A stretch of DNA of 8,829 nucleotides from CAYQAJ01 sp964415245 (GTDB lineage Bacteria; Planctomycetota; Planctomycetia; Pirellulales; Pirellulaceae). This document shows positions 1 through 7,500 of the stretch, piece after piece. The translations under genes and the position numbers were made by a program. The notes beneath the pieces are model-generated. The model searched no databases, was not told the origin of the DNA, and saw only the letters and a list, made by a program, of their open reading frames with translations. Every line of letters begins with the position of its first letter. Position 1 is the first letter of the stretch. Location: NCBI GenBank assembly GCA_964415245.1, contig CAYQAJ010000223.1, positions 1 to 8,829 of the forward strand. The letters run 5' to 3'.

Positions 1-566
1 TGAACCTCGCCGACGAGCCGCAGCACGTGCTCGACATGTACGGTGCCGAGCCGGGCAAGCCGTCGTTCGCCAACAACTGTCTGTTGACACGGCGATTGCT
101 GGAGCGCGGCGTGCGGTTCGTCGAGCTGTTTCACGAGGCGTGGGATCAGCACGGCAACCTGGTGGCCGACCTGAAGAAGAATTGCGCCAACACCGACCAG
201 GCATGCGCGGCGCTCATCAAGGACCTTAAGGCCCGCGGCATGCTCGACGACACGCTCATCATCTGGGGGGGCGAGTTCGGCCGCACGCCCATGGTGCAGG
301 GAGGCGGCAACGACGGCCGCGACCACCATCCCAACGCCTTCACGATGTGGCTGGCCGGCGGAGGCGTCAAACCCGGCGTCACGCTCGGCGCGAGCGACGA
401 CTTCGGCTTCGACGTGGTCGAGGACCGCGTGCACGTGCACGATCTGCACGCGACGATCCTGCAGCTCTTGGGCTTCGATCACAAGCGGCTCACGTTCCGC
501 TTCCAGGGGCGCGACTTCCGCCTGACCGACGTGCACGGTAACGTCGTCGAGAAGCTACTCGCGTAA
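1..566 (+). CDS. DUF1501 family protein, C-terminal part (5' end outside window)
   Basis: The reading frame is open from the left edge (first full codon at base 3) to the TAA at 564-566, giving 187 visible residues; the start is upstream of the window. The sequence matches the C-terminal half of DUF1501 proteins, which have an alkaline phosphatase/sulfatase-like fold. Visible conserved blocks are WDQHGN (141-158), GGEFGRTP (267-290), GRDHHP (315-332) and HDLHATIL (438-461), followed by the usual C-terminal block ending FRLTDVHG. The His and Asp residues in these blocks are in the places where the superfamily binds metal. DUF1501 proteins are usually exported by the Tat route and are commonly encoded next to DUF1549/DUF1553 cytochrome-type proteins in planctomycetes, so such a partner may lie just upstream. 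The biochemical substrate is unknown; hydrolase activity is only inferred from the fold. Family assignment is secure, function is not. Confidence 0.93.
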   Translation, partial: NLADEPQHVLDMYGAEPGKPSFANNCLLTRRLLERGVRFVELFHEAWDQHGNLVADLKKNCANTDQACAALIKDLKARGMLDDTLIIWGGEFGRTPMVQGGGNDGRDHHPNAFTMWLAGGGVKPGVTLGASDDFGFDVVEDRVHVHDLHATILQLLGFDHKRLTFRFQGRDFRLTDVHGNVVEKLLA

Positions 567-567
567 G

Positions 568-593
568 CGGTGTCGCACCGTTGAAATTGTGTC
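568..593 (+). terminator. small hairpin just after the DUF1501 stop (weak terminator candidate)
   Basis: CGGTG (568-572) and CACCG (576-580) form a perfect 5-bp stem closed by the triloop TCG, starting two bases after the stop codon and followed by the T/A-rich stretch TTGAAATTGTGT. The position suits a terminator, but the stem is short and there is no proper U-tract, so a role in termination is only possible. Confidence 0.25.
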
Positions 594-670
594 GGTGTCC
601 ATCTGTCCCGAAATTCGTCCGCGACGCTGCCCTGCGCCGCTTGTTTGCTCGCCCGTGGCACTCATGTCTA

Positions 671-694
671 CGGTTGCCTGGATCGCCGCAACCG
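671..694. repeat. 7-bp perfect inverted repeat
   Basis: CGGTTGC (671-677) is the exact reverse complement of GCAACCG (688-694), separated by 10 bases. It lies about 150 bases upstream of the ATPase start and is followed at once by a possible -10-like TACGCT (697-702). It could be an operator or a small RNA hairpin. A 7-bp dyad can also arise by chance in GC-rich DNA. Confidence 0.3.
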
Positions 695-842
695 AATACG
701 CTAGGGTGCTTTGGCGCGACGCTCGGCACGCCCGCTAACGCAACACTAGGTGCGGCGGTATCATTGAGGAGCCGACTCGCGTCGCGCCTCCCGCCGCCTC
801 GTGCGCCCTTGCGGGGCTCAGAAGCCAACCCCACCGCTGTTC

Positions 843-3824
843 ATGTCCAACCCTCCCGTCAGCACCCGCGGCGCGCTTCCCTACCGCGGGCTCAGCACCG
901 AAGAAGTCGAGTCGCGCCGTGAGCAGTACGGCAGCAACGTGCTGACGCCGCCGAAGCGCGATCCGTGGTGGCGGCTGTACCTGGAGAAGTTCGAGGATCC
1001 GGTCATCCGCATCCTGATCATCGCCGCGGCGATTGCCATTGGCATCGGCATCGTCGACGGCCGCTACGCCGAGGGGTTGGGCATCATCATCGCCATCGTG
1101 CTGGCCACGACACTGGCCTTCCTCAACGAATACAAGGCCGCCCGCGAGTTCGACGTACTGAACAAGATGAACGATGAGGTGCCCGTCAAAGTGATCCGTG
1201 ACGGCGGGTTCACCACGATTCCCCGCAAGGACCTGGTAGTCGACGACGTGGTGCACGTCGAGGTGGGTGAGGAAACCCCCGCCGACGGCAACGTGCTGGA
1301 GGCGGTGTCGCTGTTGGTCGACGAATCGCGGCTGACAGGCGAGTCGATGCCCGCCCCCAAATCTGCGGTGGAAGGCGAAGCGGAAGCGGAACCCCAAACG
1401 GCTTATTCGCCAGATCAACTGCTCCGCAGCACGATGATCGTCGACGGCTACGGCCTGATGCGCATCAACGCCGTCGGCGATCAAACCGAAATCGGCGCGA
1501 CGGCTCGCGCCGCCGCTGAGCAAACCGGCGAGGAAACGCCCCTCAATCGGCAGTTGGAACGGCTCAGCAAGCTGATCGGCGTCGTGGGGTTGGGGGCGGC
1601 TACGTTTACGTTCGTCGCCCTGCTCGTGCGCGGCGTCGTTCGAGAAGAGCTGGCCCTCGATTCCCAGCAGTGGTTTTTTTTCGGTCTCGTGACGTTCGGC
1701 GTCTTCGTCGGGCTGGTAAGGGTATGGCTCCCGATTCTGTACGACGCGCTGGAGCTGATGGCGATTCCGGCGCGTTCTCCGGCATGGCTCGACAACAACA
1801 GTTTCCTCGCGTGGGCGGCGACGTTGCTGATCGGCGTAGTTGTTATCGGGGTGGGAGTGGCCATCGGCTATCCCCTCGGGGCGTTGCCCGAGGACGTCAA
1901 CAGGTGGCTGCCGCCCGAAGCGCGGGACGATCTGCTGCACTTTTTCATGATCGCCGTCACGCTGATTGTGGTTGCCGTGCCCGAGGGGCTCGCCATGAGC
2001 GTCACGCTCAGCCTGGCCTACAGCATGCGGAAGATGACGGCCAGCAACAACCTGGTTCGCCGTATGCACGCCTGCGAAACAGTCGGGGCAGCCACCGTCA
2101 TTTGTAGCGACAAAACCGGCACGCTCACTCTCAACGAAATGCACGTGCATACCGCGGTTTTTCCCGTCCTGGAGGGTAAACTGCCTTCGCGCGACGACGA
2201 CAGCGAAGCGTCTCGGCTGGTGATCGACGGCATCTGCGGCAACACCACGGCGCACCTCAGCCACGTCGAGGGAGAGAAAGTCCGCGCGCTGGGCAATCCC
2301 ACGGAGGGTGCCCTGCTGCTGTGGCTCGACGAGCTGGGCATCGACTACATGCACGAGCGCGGGCAATTCGAGATCGACAGCCAGTGGACCTTCACCACCG
2401 AGCGGAAGTTCATGGGCACGCTGGGTCGATCGCCCGACGGCGATCGCGACCTACTGCACGTCAAAGGCGCCCCCGAGATCGTGTTGGACCGTTGTACCCA
2501 GGTGCTCACGGCCGATGGCCCGCGCGACCTCGGCGCCGCGGACCGCCAGGAGCTCTTGCGGCACCTGAAGGAATTCCAGCGCCGCGGAATGCGGACGCTA
2601 GCGCTCGCGTATCGCGCGGCCCCCGAACAGTACAATGGGGCCAAACTCGAAGACCTGGCCGTGCAGCTCACCTGGCTGGGTTTTGTGGCCATTGCCGACG
2701 CAGTGAGGCCCGAGGTACCGCCGGCCATCGAGGCTTGCCGCCAGGCGGGCGTGCTGGTGAAAGTGGTAACCGGCGACAATTCGGAAACGTGCCTGGAGAT
2801 CGCGCGGCAGATCGGCCTGTGGGAGGAGAGCGACACGCCGGACCGGCAATTGACCGGCAGCGAATTCGCGGGGATGGATGACAGCGAGGCGTCGGAGGCC
2901 GCCGGCCGCATCAAAGTTCTCGCCCGCGCCCGTCCGCTGGACAAGCTCCGCCTGGTGCGGCTGCTCAAGCAGCGGGGCCATGTGGTGGCAGTTACGGGAG
3001 ACGGAACGAACGACGCGCCCGCTCTGAACCACGCCGACGTGGGGCTTTCCATGGGTCGCACCGGCACGGCCGTCGCCAAAGAGGCCAGCGACATCGTGCT
3101 GTTGGACGATTCGTTCCGCAGCATCGTCAACGCCATCATGTGGGGCCGCTCGCTGTACGAGAACATTCAGCGGTTCATTCTGTTTCAACTCACGATCAAC
3201 GTGGCGGCTCTGACGATCGCCATGCTCGGCCCGTTCCTCGGTGTGAGATTTCCCCTCACGGTGACCCAAATGCTGTGGGTCAACCTCATCATGGACACGC
3301 TGGCTGCGCTGGCCCTGGCAACCGAGCCGCCGCACGCCGACGTCATGCGCCGGCCGCCGCGCAACCCCGCCGAGTTCATTGTTACCGCGAAAATGGCCTG
3401 GAATCTATTTGCCGTAGCGGGAGTGTTTGTGGTCGTGCTCCTCGGCCTGCTGAAGTTTTTGGAATGGTTCGATCACATCGATGATCATACGCCAACGTAT
3501 GGCGGCACCGTGTTTTTCACCGTTTTCGTCATGCTGCAATTCTGGAACTTATTTAATGCCCGCGCCTTGGGATCGGCACAGTCGGCACTGGCCGATCTGG
3601 GCAAGAGCAAGCCGTTCCTGGTCATCGCGGGGGCGATTCTGGCCGGGCAAATCTTGCTGGTGCAGTTCGGCGACTACGTGTTTCGCACACTCCCACTGGA
3701 CCTTTGGACGTGGGTTTGGATCATCGCAGCCACTTCGCTGGTGCTGTGGATTGGCGAAATCTGGCGTCTCATCCGCCGCGTGCGCGAGCGAAGTGCCGGG
3801 CAACAGGCGGCAGCGGCCCCATGA
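843..3824 (+). CDS. Calcium-translocating P-type ATPase, PMCA type (P2B)
   Basis: Integral inner-membrane pump that uses ATP to export Ca2+. With the ATG at 843 it has 993 residues; an in-frame GTG at 801 would add 14 residues, but these look unlike the family's N-terminus and neither start has a convincing Shine-Dalgarno. In order: cytoplasmic N-terminus; M1-M2 (about 53-98); A domain with TGES (165-168); M3 (about 244-266); extra membrane segments (about 277-305 and 320-347); M4 with PEGL (380-383); the phosphorylated Asp423 in DKTGT; nucleotide-binding KGAPE (541-545); TGDN (643-646); hinge TGDGTND (718-724); M5-M10. The M4 Glu381 and M6 Asn814 and Asp818 (WVNLIMD) match the single Ca2+ site of PMCA pumps, and M5 lacks the acidic ligand of SERCA, which supports P2B. 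No calmodulin-binding tail is present. The stop overlaps the pgpA start by four bases. The M3-M4 insertion is the odd feature. Confidence 0.96.
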   Translation: MSNPPVSTRGALPYRGLSTEEVESRREQYGSNVLTPPKRDPWWRLYLEKFEDPVIRILIIAAAIAIGIGIVDGRYAEGLGIIIAIVLATTLAFLNEYKAAREFDVLNKMNDEVPVKVIRDGGFTTIPRKDLVVDDVVHVEVGEETPADGNVLEAVSLLVDESRLTGESMPAPKSAVEGEAEAEPQTAYSPDQLLRSTMIVDGYGLMRINAVGDQTEIGATARAAAEQTGEETPLNRQLERLSKLIGVVGLGAATFTFVALLVRGVVREELALDSQQWFFFGLVTFGVFVGLVRVWLPILYDALELMAIPARSPAWLDNNSFLAWAATLLIGVVVIGVGVAIGYPLGALPEDVNRWLPPEARDDLLHFFMIAVTLIVVAVPEGLAMSVTLSLAYSMRKMTASNNLVRRMHACETVGAATVICSDKTGTLTLNEMHVHTAVFPVLEGKLPSRDDDSEASRLVIDGICGNTTAHLSHVEGEKVRALGNPTEGALLLWLDELGIDYMHERGQFEIDSQWTFTTERKFMGTLGRSPDGDRDLLHVKGAPEIVLDRCTQVLTADGPRDLGAADRQELLRHLKEFQRRGMRTLALAYRAAPEQYNGAKLEDLAVQLTWLGFVAIADAVRPEVPPAIEACRQAGVLVKVVTGDNSETCLEIARQIGLWEESDTPDRQLTGSEFAGMDDSEASEAAGRIKVLARARPLDKLRLVRLLKQRGHVVAVTGDGTNDAPALNHADVGLSMGRTGTAVAKEASDIVLLDDSFRSIVNAIMWGRSLYENIQRFILFQLTINVAALTIAMLGPFLGVRFPLTVTQMLWVNLIMDTLAALALATEPPHADVMRRPPRNPAEFIVTAKMAWNLFAVAGVFVVVLLGLLKFLEWFDHIDDHTPTYGGTVFFTVFVMLQFWNLFNARALGSAQSALADLGKSKPFLVIAGAILAGQILLVQFGDYVFRTLPLDLWTWVWIIAATSLVLWIGEIWRLIRRVRERSAGQQAAAAP

Positions 3825-4321
3825 AAACCTGGCGCGAGCGCCTGGCATGGCTCTTGGCCACCTGCGGCGGCTTCGGCTACTCGCCGATTATGCCCGGTAC
3901 GGCCGGCGCGATCTGGGGCGTGATACTGTATGTGCCGATGGCGCTACTCGCGCCCGAGCCGGTACAAACGATTCTTCTCGCGGTGGCGCTTCTCGCAAGC
4001 TGCATCGTCACGGTCGCGCTGGCCCCCTGGGCGGAGCAGTATTTCGGCGGGAAGGACTCGAAGCATTTCGTCACCGACGAAGTGGCCGGGCTCTTGCTCA
4101 CGGTGCTGCTGTTCCGCGTACAGGGCCAGGTATTGCTCACCGCGCTGTGGACGTTTGCCTTCTCGCGACTGTGCGACATCGTAAAAATCCCCCCTTCCCG
4201 CAGCCTGGAACACCTGCCAAGTGGCTGGGGCGTGCTGGCCGACGACCTGATGGCCTCGGTTTACGCCGCCGGTTTCCTGCACGCGCTGTTCCACTTCTTT
4301 CCCCACTGGTTTGGCCGGTGA
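3821..4321 (+). CDS. pgpA: Phosphatidylglycerophosphatase A
   Basis: 166-residue membrane enzyme expected to remove the phosphate from phosphatidylglycerol phosphate, giving phosphatidylglycerol, at the inner membrane. Length matches the PgpA family (about 160-170 residues). Conserved blocks are GYSPIMPGTAGA (19-30), KDSKHFVTDE (78-87, family form roughly KDPxxIVIDE), RLCDIVK (116-122, family form FRxFDIxKP) and GWGVLADDL (135-143, family GGxGVxxDDxxA). The acidic residues Asp79, Asp86, Glu87, Asp119, Asp141 and Asp142 are all kept and are the likely Mg2+/catalytic residues. Three or four hydrophobic segments are visible (about 31-50, 51-72, 89-113, 143-160). The ATG at 3821 overlaps the ATPase stop as ATGA, which fixes this start and implies translational coupling; a longer in-frame reading from 3704 lies inside the ATPase gene and is unlikely. 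Some family residues are changed (KPWP-type block reads KIPP), but the enzyme looks intact. Confidence 0.95.
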   Translation: MKTWRERLAWLLATCGGFGYSPIMPGTAGAIWGVILYVPMALLAPEPVQTILLAVALLASCIVTVALAPWAEQYFGGKDSKHFVTDEVAGLLLTVLLFRVQGQVLLTALWTFAFSRLCDIVKIPPSRSLEHLPSGWGVLADDLMASVYAAGFLHALFHFFPHWFGR

Positions 4322-4385
4322 GGGCGTATTGGTTCGCCACCCGTTGAGATCGTGTCCCGAAACGTAGCCCAGGGAATGGAAGCCT

Positions 4386-4428
4386 GAAGCGCAAGCGAAG
4401 GAATAGCAACCCAAAGCGTCAGCGATGG
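4386..4428. repeat. pair of degenerate 16-bp direct repeats
   Basis: GAAGCGCAAGCGAAGG (4386-4401) and AAAGCGTCAGCGATGG (4413-4428) agree at 12 of 16 positions and are offset by 27 bases. The shared core is AAGCGnnAGCGA. I see no further units in the window, so this is not an array. It may be part of a longer dispersed intergenic element. Confidence 0.4.
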
Positions 4429-4457
4429 CGCGCCTGCTCACCGCGCCGCCGACGCTT
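4414..4457. repeat. compound stem-loop in pgpA 3' region
   Basis: AAGCGTC (4414-4420) pairs exactly with GACGCTT (4451-4457), and inside it GGCGCG (4427-4432) pairs exactly with CGCGCC (4442-4447), leaving a 9-base loop and an asymmetric internal loop of 6 and 3 bases. That is 13 paired bases, mostly G-C. It could act as a terminator-like or RNA-stabilising hairpin after pgpA, but no T-run follows it. It partly overlaps the second of the 16-bp direct repeats. Confidence 0.5.
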
Positions 4458-4484
4458 GACCCTTGCCGGCCCATCACTCACACT
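4456..4484 (+). promoter_or_regulatory. weak sigma70-like promoter candidate for the PVC-type gene
   Basis: TTGACC (4456-4461) matches 5 of 6 bases of the -35 consensus. CACACT (4479-4484), 17 bases further on, matches 3 of 6 of the -10 consensus and is followed by AGGGCA, where transcription could start. The implied leader is about 60 bases. The -10 is poor and planctomycete promoters are not well defined, so this is tentative. Confidence 0.25.
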
Positions 4485-4539
4485 AGGGCACGTTTGAATC
4501 CGCGAATGCGTTTGGGGCGGTCTCTCCGGCCTATCAACG

Positions 4540-4546
4540 AGGAGGT
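4540..4546 (+). promoter_or_regulatory. strong Shine-Dalgarno site of the PVC-type gene
   Basis: AGGAGGT at 4540-4546 is a full match to the anti-Shine-Dalgarno core, six bases before the ATG at 4553. It fixes that start codon and stands out because the ATPase start has no such site. It suggests efficient translation of the downstream exported protein. Confidence 0.85.
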
Positions 4547-4552
4547 GGAGCG

Positions 4553-7500
4553 ATGAGTGCCGGCACTTCACGGGATCGCAAACTGAGTCGAAGCGGGCGG
4601 CTGGCGATCCATTGCGTCGCCACTGCGATCATCCTCACGCTGTTTCTTTGCCCATTCGTCGCGGCTGATGATTCCTCGAGCGGCGATCAAGAACAGTTTC
4701 AGCCAGCCCCGATCGAAGTGCCAGAGGGTTACACCGTCGAGCTTGTCGCCGCGCCGCCGCTGGTTAAGCATCCGCTGATGGCCGGCTTCGACGACCGCGG
4801 CCGGCTGTTCGTGGCCGAAAGCGGCGGCACGAATCTGTCGCACGACGAATTGCTCCAGCAGAAGCCCGGCCTCGTGCGGATGCTCGAAGACACGGATGGC
4901 GACGGCCGCTTCGACAAGAGCACCGTGTTCGCCGACCAGCTCACGTTTCCCATGGGCGCGCTGTGGCACGATGGGGCGGTGTACGTCGCCGCTCCGCCGA
5001 ACATCTGGCGCCTGGAAGACACCGACGACGACGGCGTGGCCGACCAGCGACGCGAGCTTGTCACGGGCTTCGGCTTTACTGGAAACGCGGCCGACATTCA
5101 CGGCTGCTTCCTGGGACCCGACGGTCGCATCTACTGGTGCGACGGCCGGCACGGGCACGAATTCCGCGCCCCCGACGGCACGATCACCAGCCAGGGCAAG
5201 GCCGCCCGCATTTTCTCCTGCCGCGCCGACGGAAGCGACGTTCGCGTGCACTGCGGCGGCGGCATGGACAACCCGGTCGAGATCGACTTCACGCCGCAAG
5301 GCGAAATGCTCGGCACCGTAAACCTCTTCTACCGCGAGCGGGGCGACTGCGTGGTGCACTGGATGCACGGCGGCGCGTACCCCCGCTACGACCAAGAGCA
5401 GGTGGTGGCCGAGTTCCAGCGCACCGGCGATTTGCTGCCCGAGGCGATTAACCTGGGCCACGTGGCAGTCTCGGGCATGACGCGCGTGCGCGGCAATCAG
5501 CGCGACACGCGATACGAGGGGGATCTGTTCGTCACGGAGTTCAACACGCACAAAGTGGTTCGCGTGAGCCTGGCGCGGCAGGGTTCGACGTTTCGCGGCC
5601 AGAAGCACGAATTCCTGTCGTCCACCAGCGGCGATTTCCACCCCACCGACGTGCTCGAGGATGCCGACGGCTCGCTGTTGGTGATCGACACGGGCGGATG
5701 GTTCCTCAATGGCTGCCCGACTTCGCAGGTCGCCAAGCCGCAGGTGCTGGGGGCCATTTACCGAATTCGCGATACGTCGGCAGCGGTACCCGACGATCCG
5801 CGCGGATTGAAGGTCGATTGGGAAGGTGCTAGCGCCGCCGATCTCGCCGCGCTATTCGACGACGATCGATTCGCCGTGCGCGAGCGCGCCATCACCACGC
5901 TTGCCAAACGCGGCGACGAATCACTCGAAGCATTGGCCTACGCACTAGTCGGTGGCAGCCACGACGCGCAGCGCGATGCAATTTGGACGCTCACCCGCAT
6001 CGGCTCGCCGCAGGCGCGCGAAGTCGCCCGCCGGGTGTTCCTGCTCCCCTCGCCCGAGCTGCGTTCGGTGGGCGCGTACTGCGTGGGGATAACTGGCGAC
6101 ACGGAGGCCGCGGCCTATTTACGCGCGATGGCGACGGTCGATGTCCCGTTCGCGCGGCGCGAGGCCGCCACGGCGCTCGGCAAACTTGGTAAGTCCGACG
6201 CCGTGCCCTCGTTGCTCGAAGCCCTCGGCGGCGATTGCGACCGCATTCTCGAACACGCGCTCATTTACGCCCTGATCGAGATTGCCGACCGCGAGGCGAC
6301 CGTCGTGGGCCTGCATCATGAAAGTGCCCGCGTGCGGCGGGCCGCCCTCATCGCCCTGGACCAGATGCGCGATGGTAAGCTCACCCGCGAAGAGGTCGCG
6401 CCGCTGTTGGATACCGACGACGCGGCTCTGCAAACGGCAGCCCTGTCGGTGATCGGCAAACACCCGGAATGGGCCGGCGAGTTCACCGAGTTTCTGCGTA
6501 ACGTGCTCGAAGGAAAGGATGCAATTGGTGACGCCGACGGCGGCGCTCTCTCCCCCGAGCGGCAGGCAGCAGTGCGCGGCACGCTCATGGCGCTGCGCGG
6601 TCAGGCCGACGTGGAGAAGATGGCGGCCGAAGCGCTGGCCCGCGACAAAACGCGCCCCGCTATTCGGCAGTTGTTGTTGGAGGTGGCGGCGGCATCGGCT
6701 CATCCGTCACTGCCCGATGCGTGGCATGAGCCGATTCGCCATTGTCTGACTTCGGCCGACGAGGCAATCGCGCGGCATGCGGTGGCGGCCGTCGCCGCAA
6801 TCAGCGATCCCCAGTTCGACGAACCGCTGATTCAACTCGCCAGCGATGCTTCGCGCCCGGCCGAATTGCGCATCGCCGCACTTGCCGCGCGGGCCAATCC
6901 TGATGCGGGTCTGGATGCCGACTCCTTCATGCTATTAGTGGCGCAGTTCCAAAGCGACGTACCAATGATGCAGCGACTGGAAGCCGCCCGCGCGGTCGGA
7001 AAAGCGCGACTCGACGCCGAGCAGCAAACCGCCGCACTCGAACTGCTTGCTACCGCCGGACCGCTCGAAATCGGGCCACTGCTCGATGCCTTCGATCGGC
7101 CGGGCGACGCCAAGCTCGGCATCGCGCTGGTCGAGGCGCTCGACAAATCGCGCGGTCGGGCATCGGTGCCGGCCCCTCGTCTGGAACAGGTGTTCGCGAA
7201 TTATCCAGACGAAGTGCGCTCCCATGCGGAACCGCTGCTCGCCTCGCTTCGTGGCGATACGGCGGAGCAGGCCGAACGCCTGGCGGAGTTTGAATCGCAG
7301 ATCGGCGCGGGCAACGCCGATCGCGGCCGCAGCATCTTCAGCGGTTCGCGCGCCACGTGCATCACCTGTCACCGTGTCGGCGGCGAAGGAGGCAGCATCG
7401 GCCCCGACCTGACGGACGTCGCCTCGCGCCGCAGCAGCCGAGATTTGCTCGAAGCGATCGCGATTCCCAGCGCGTCGCTTGCTCGCGGGTACGAAAGCTA

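Larger units (their letters stand above)
567..842. other. non-coding gap between DUF1501 gene and Ca2+-ATPase gene
   Basis: No convincing gene is seen in these 276 bases; the frames open here show no recognisable protein pattern. The gap holds the hairpin after the DUF1501 stop, a 16-base segment at 578-593 that recurs in the gap after pgpA, and a perfect 7-bp inverted repeat CGGTTGC/GCAACCG (671-677 and 688-694, 10-base loop). Two CTAGG-containing spots, TACGCTAGG (697-705) and ACACTAGG (743-750), resemble possible -10 regions, but no good -35 partner fixes a promoter. The Ca2+-ATPase promoter presumably lies here. Confidence 0.5.
4322..4552. other. non-coding gap between pgpA and the PVC-type gene
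   Basis: No gene is seen in these 231 bases. The gap holds a 16-base segment shared with the earlier gap (4341-4356), two related 16-base units (4386-4401 and 4413-4428), a compound stem-loop (4414-4457), a weak promoter candidate (4456-4484) and a strong ribosome binding site (4540-4546). The short repeated purine-rich words suggest a dispersed intergenic repeat, but other copies in the genome cannot be seen from here. Confidence 0.5.

Noticed and set aside
801..842. GTG at 801 as the start of the Ca2+-ATPase
   Set aside because: It would add 14 residues (MRPCGAQKPTPPLF) unlike the family N-terminus. The GAGGAG at 766-771 is about 29 bases away, too far to serve it. ATG 843 is preferred, although it also lacks a clear Shine-Dalgarno.
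581..922. Possible small gene in the gap before the ATPase
   Set aside because: Starts with TTG without a ribosome binding site, runs into the ATPase gene in another frame, and its product has no recognisable pattern.
735..2366. Long antisense open frame (543 codons) opposite the Ca2+-ATPase gene
   Set aside because: Its product is rich in His, Arg, Asp and Gln with no family pattern, as expected for the opposite strand of a GC-rich gene. The + strand has unmistakable P-type ATPase motifs throughout.
3481..4347. 288-codon + strand frame spanning the ATPase end and pgpA
   Set aside because: Out of frame with both genes; its product is Arg/Ser-rich with no family features, while both overlapped genes have strong motifs.
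4386..4428. CRISPR-like repeat pair
   Set aside because: Only two degenerate units with an 11-base spacer, no further repeats and no cas genes nearby.
4643..4670. Cys33 of the PVC-type protein as a lipoprotein lipobox
   Set aside because: The residues before it are LFL, and the -1 position needs a small residue (Gly, Ala or Ser). Cleavage by signal peptidase I after VAA fits better.
4568..5641. Antisense open frame (357 codons) opposite the PVC-type gene
   Set aside because: Low-complexity Val/Ala/His-rich product with no recognisable domain, lying fully within a well-supported + strand gene.
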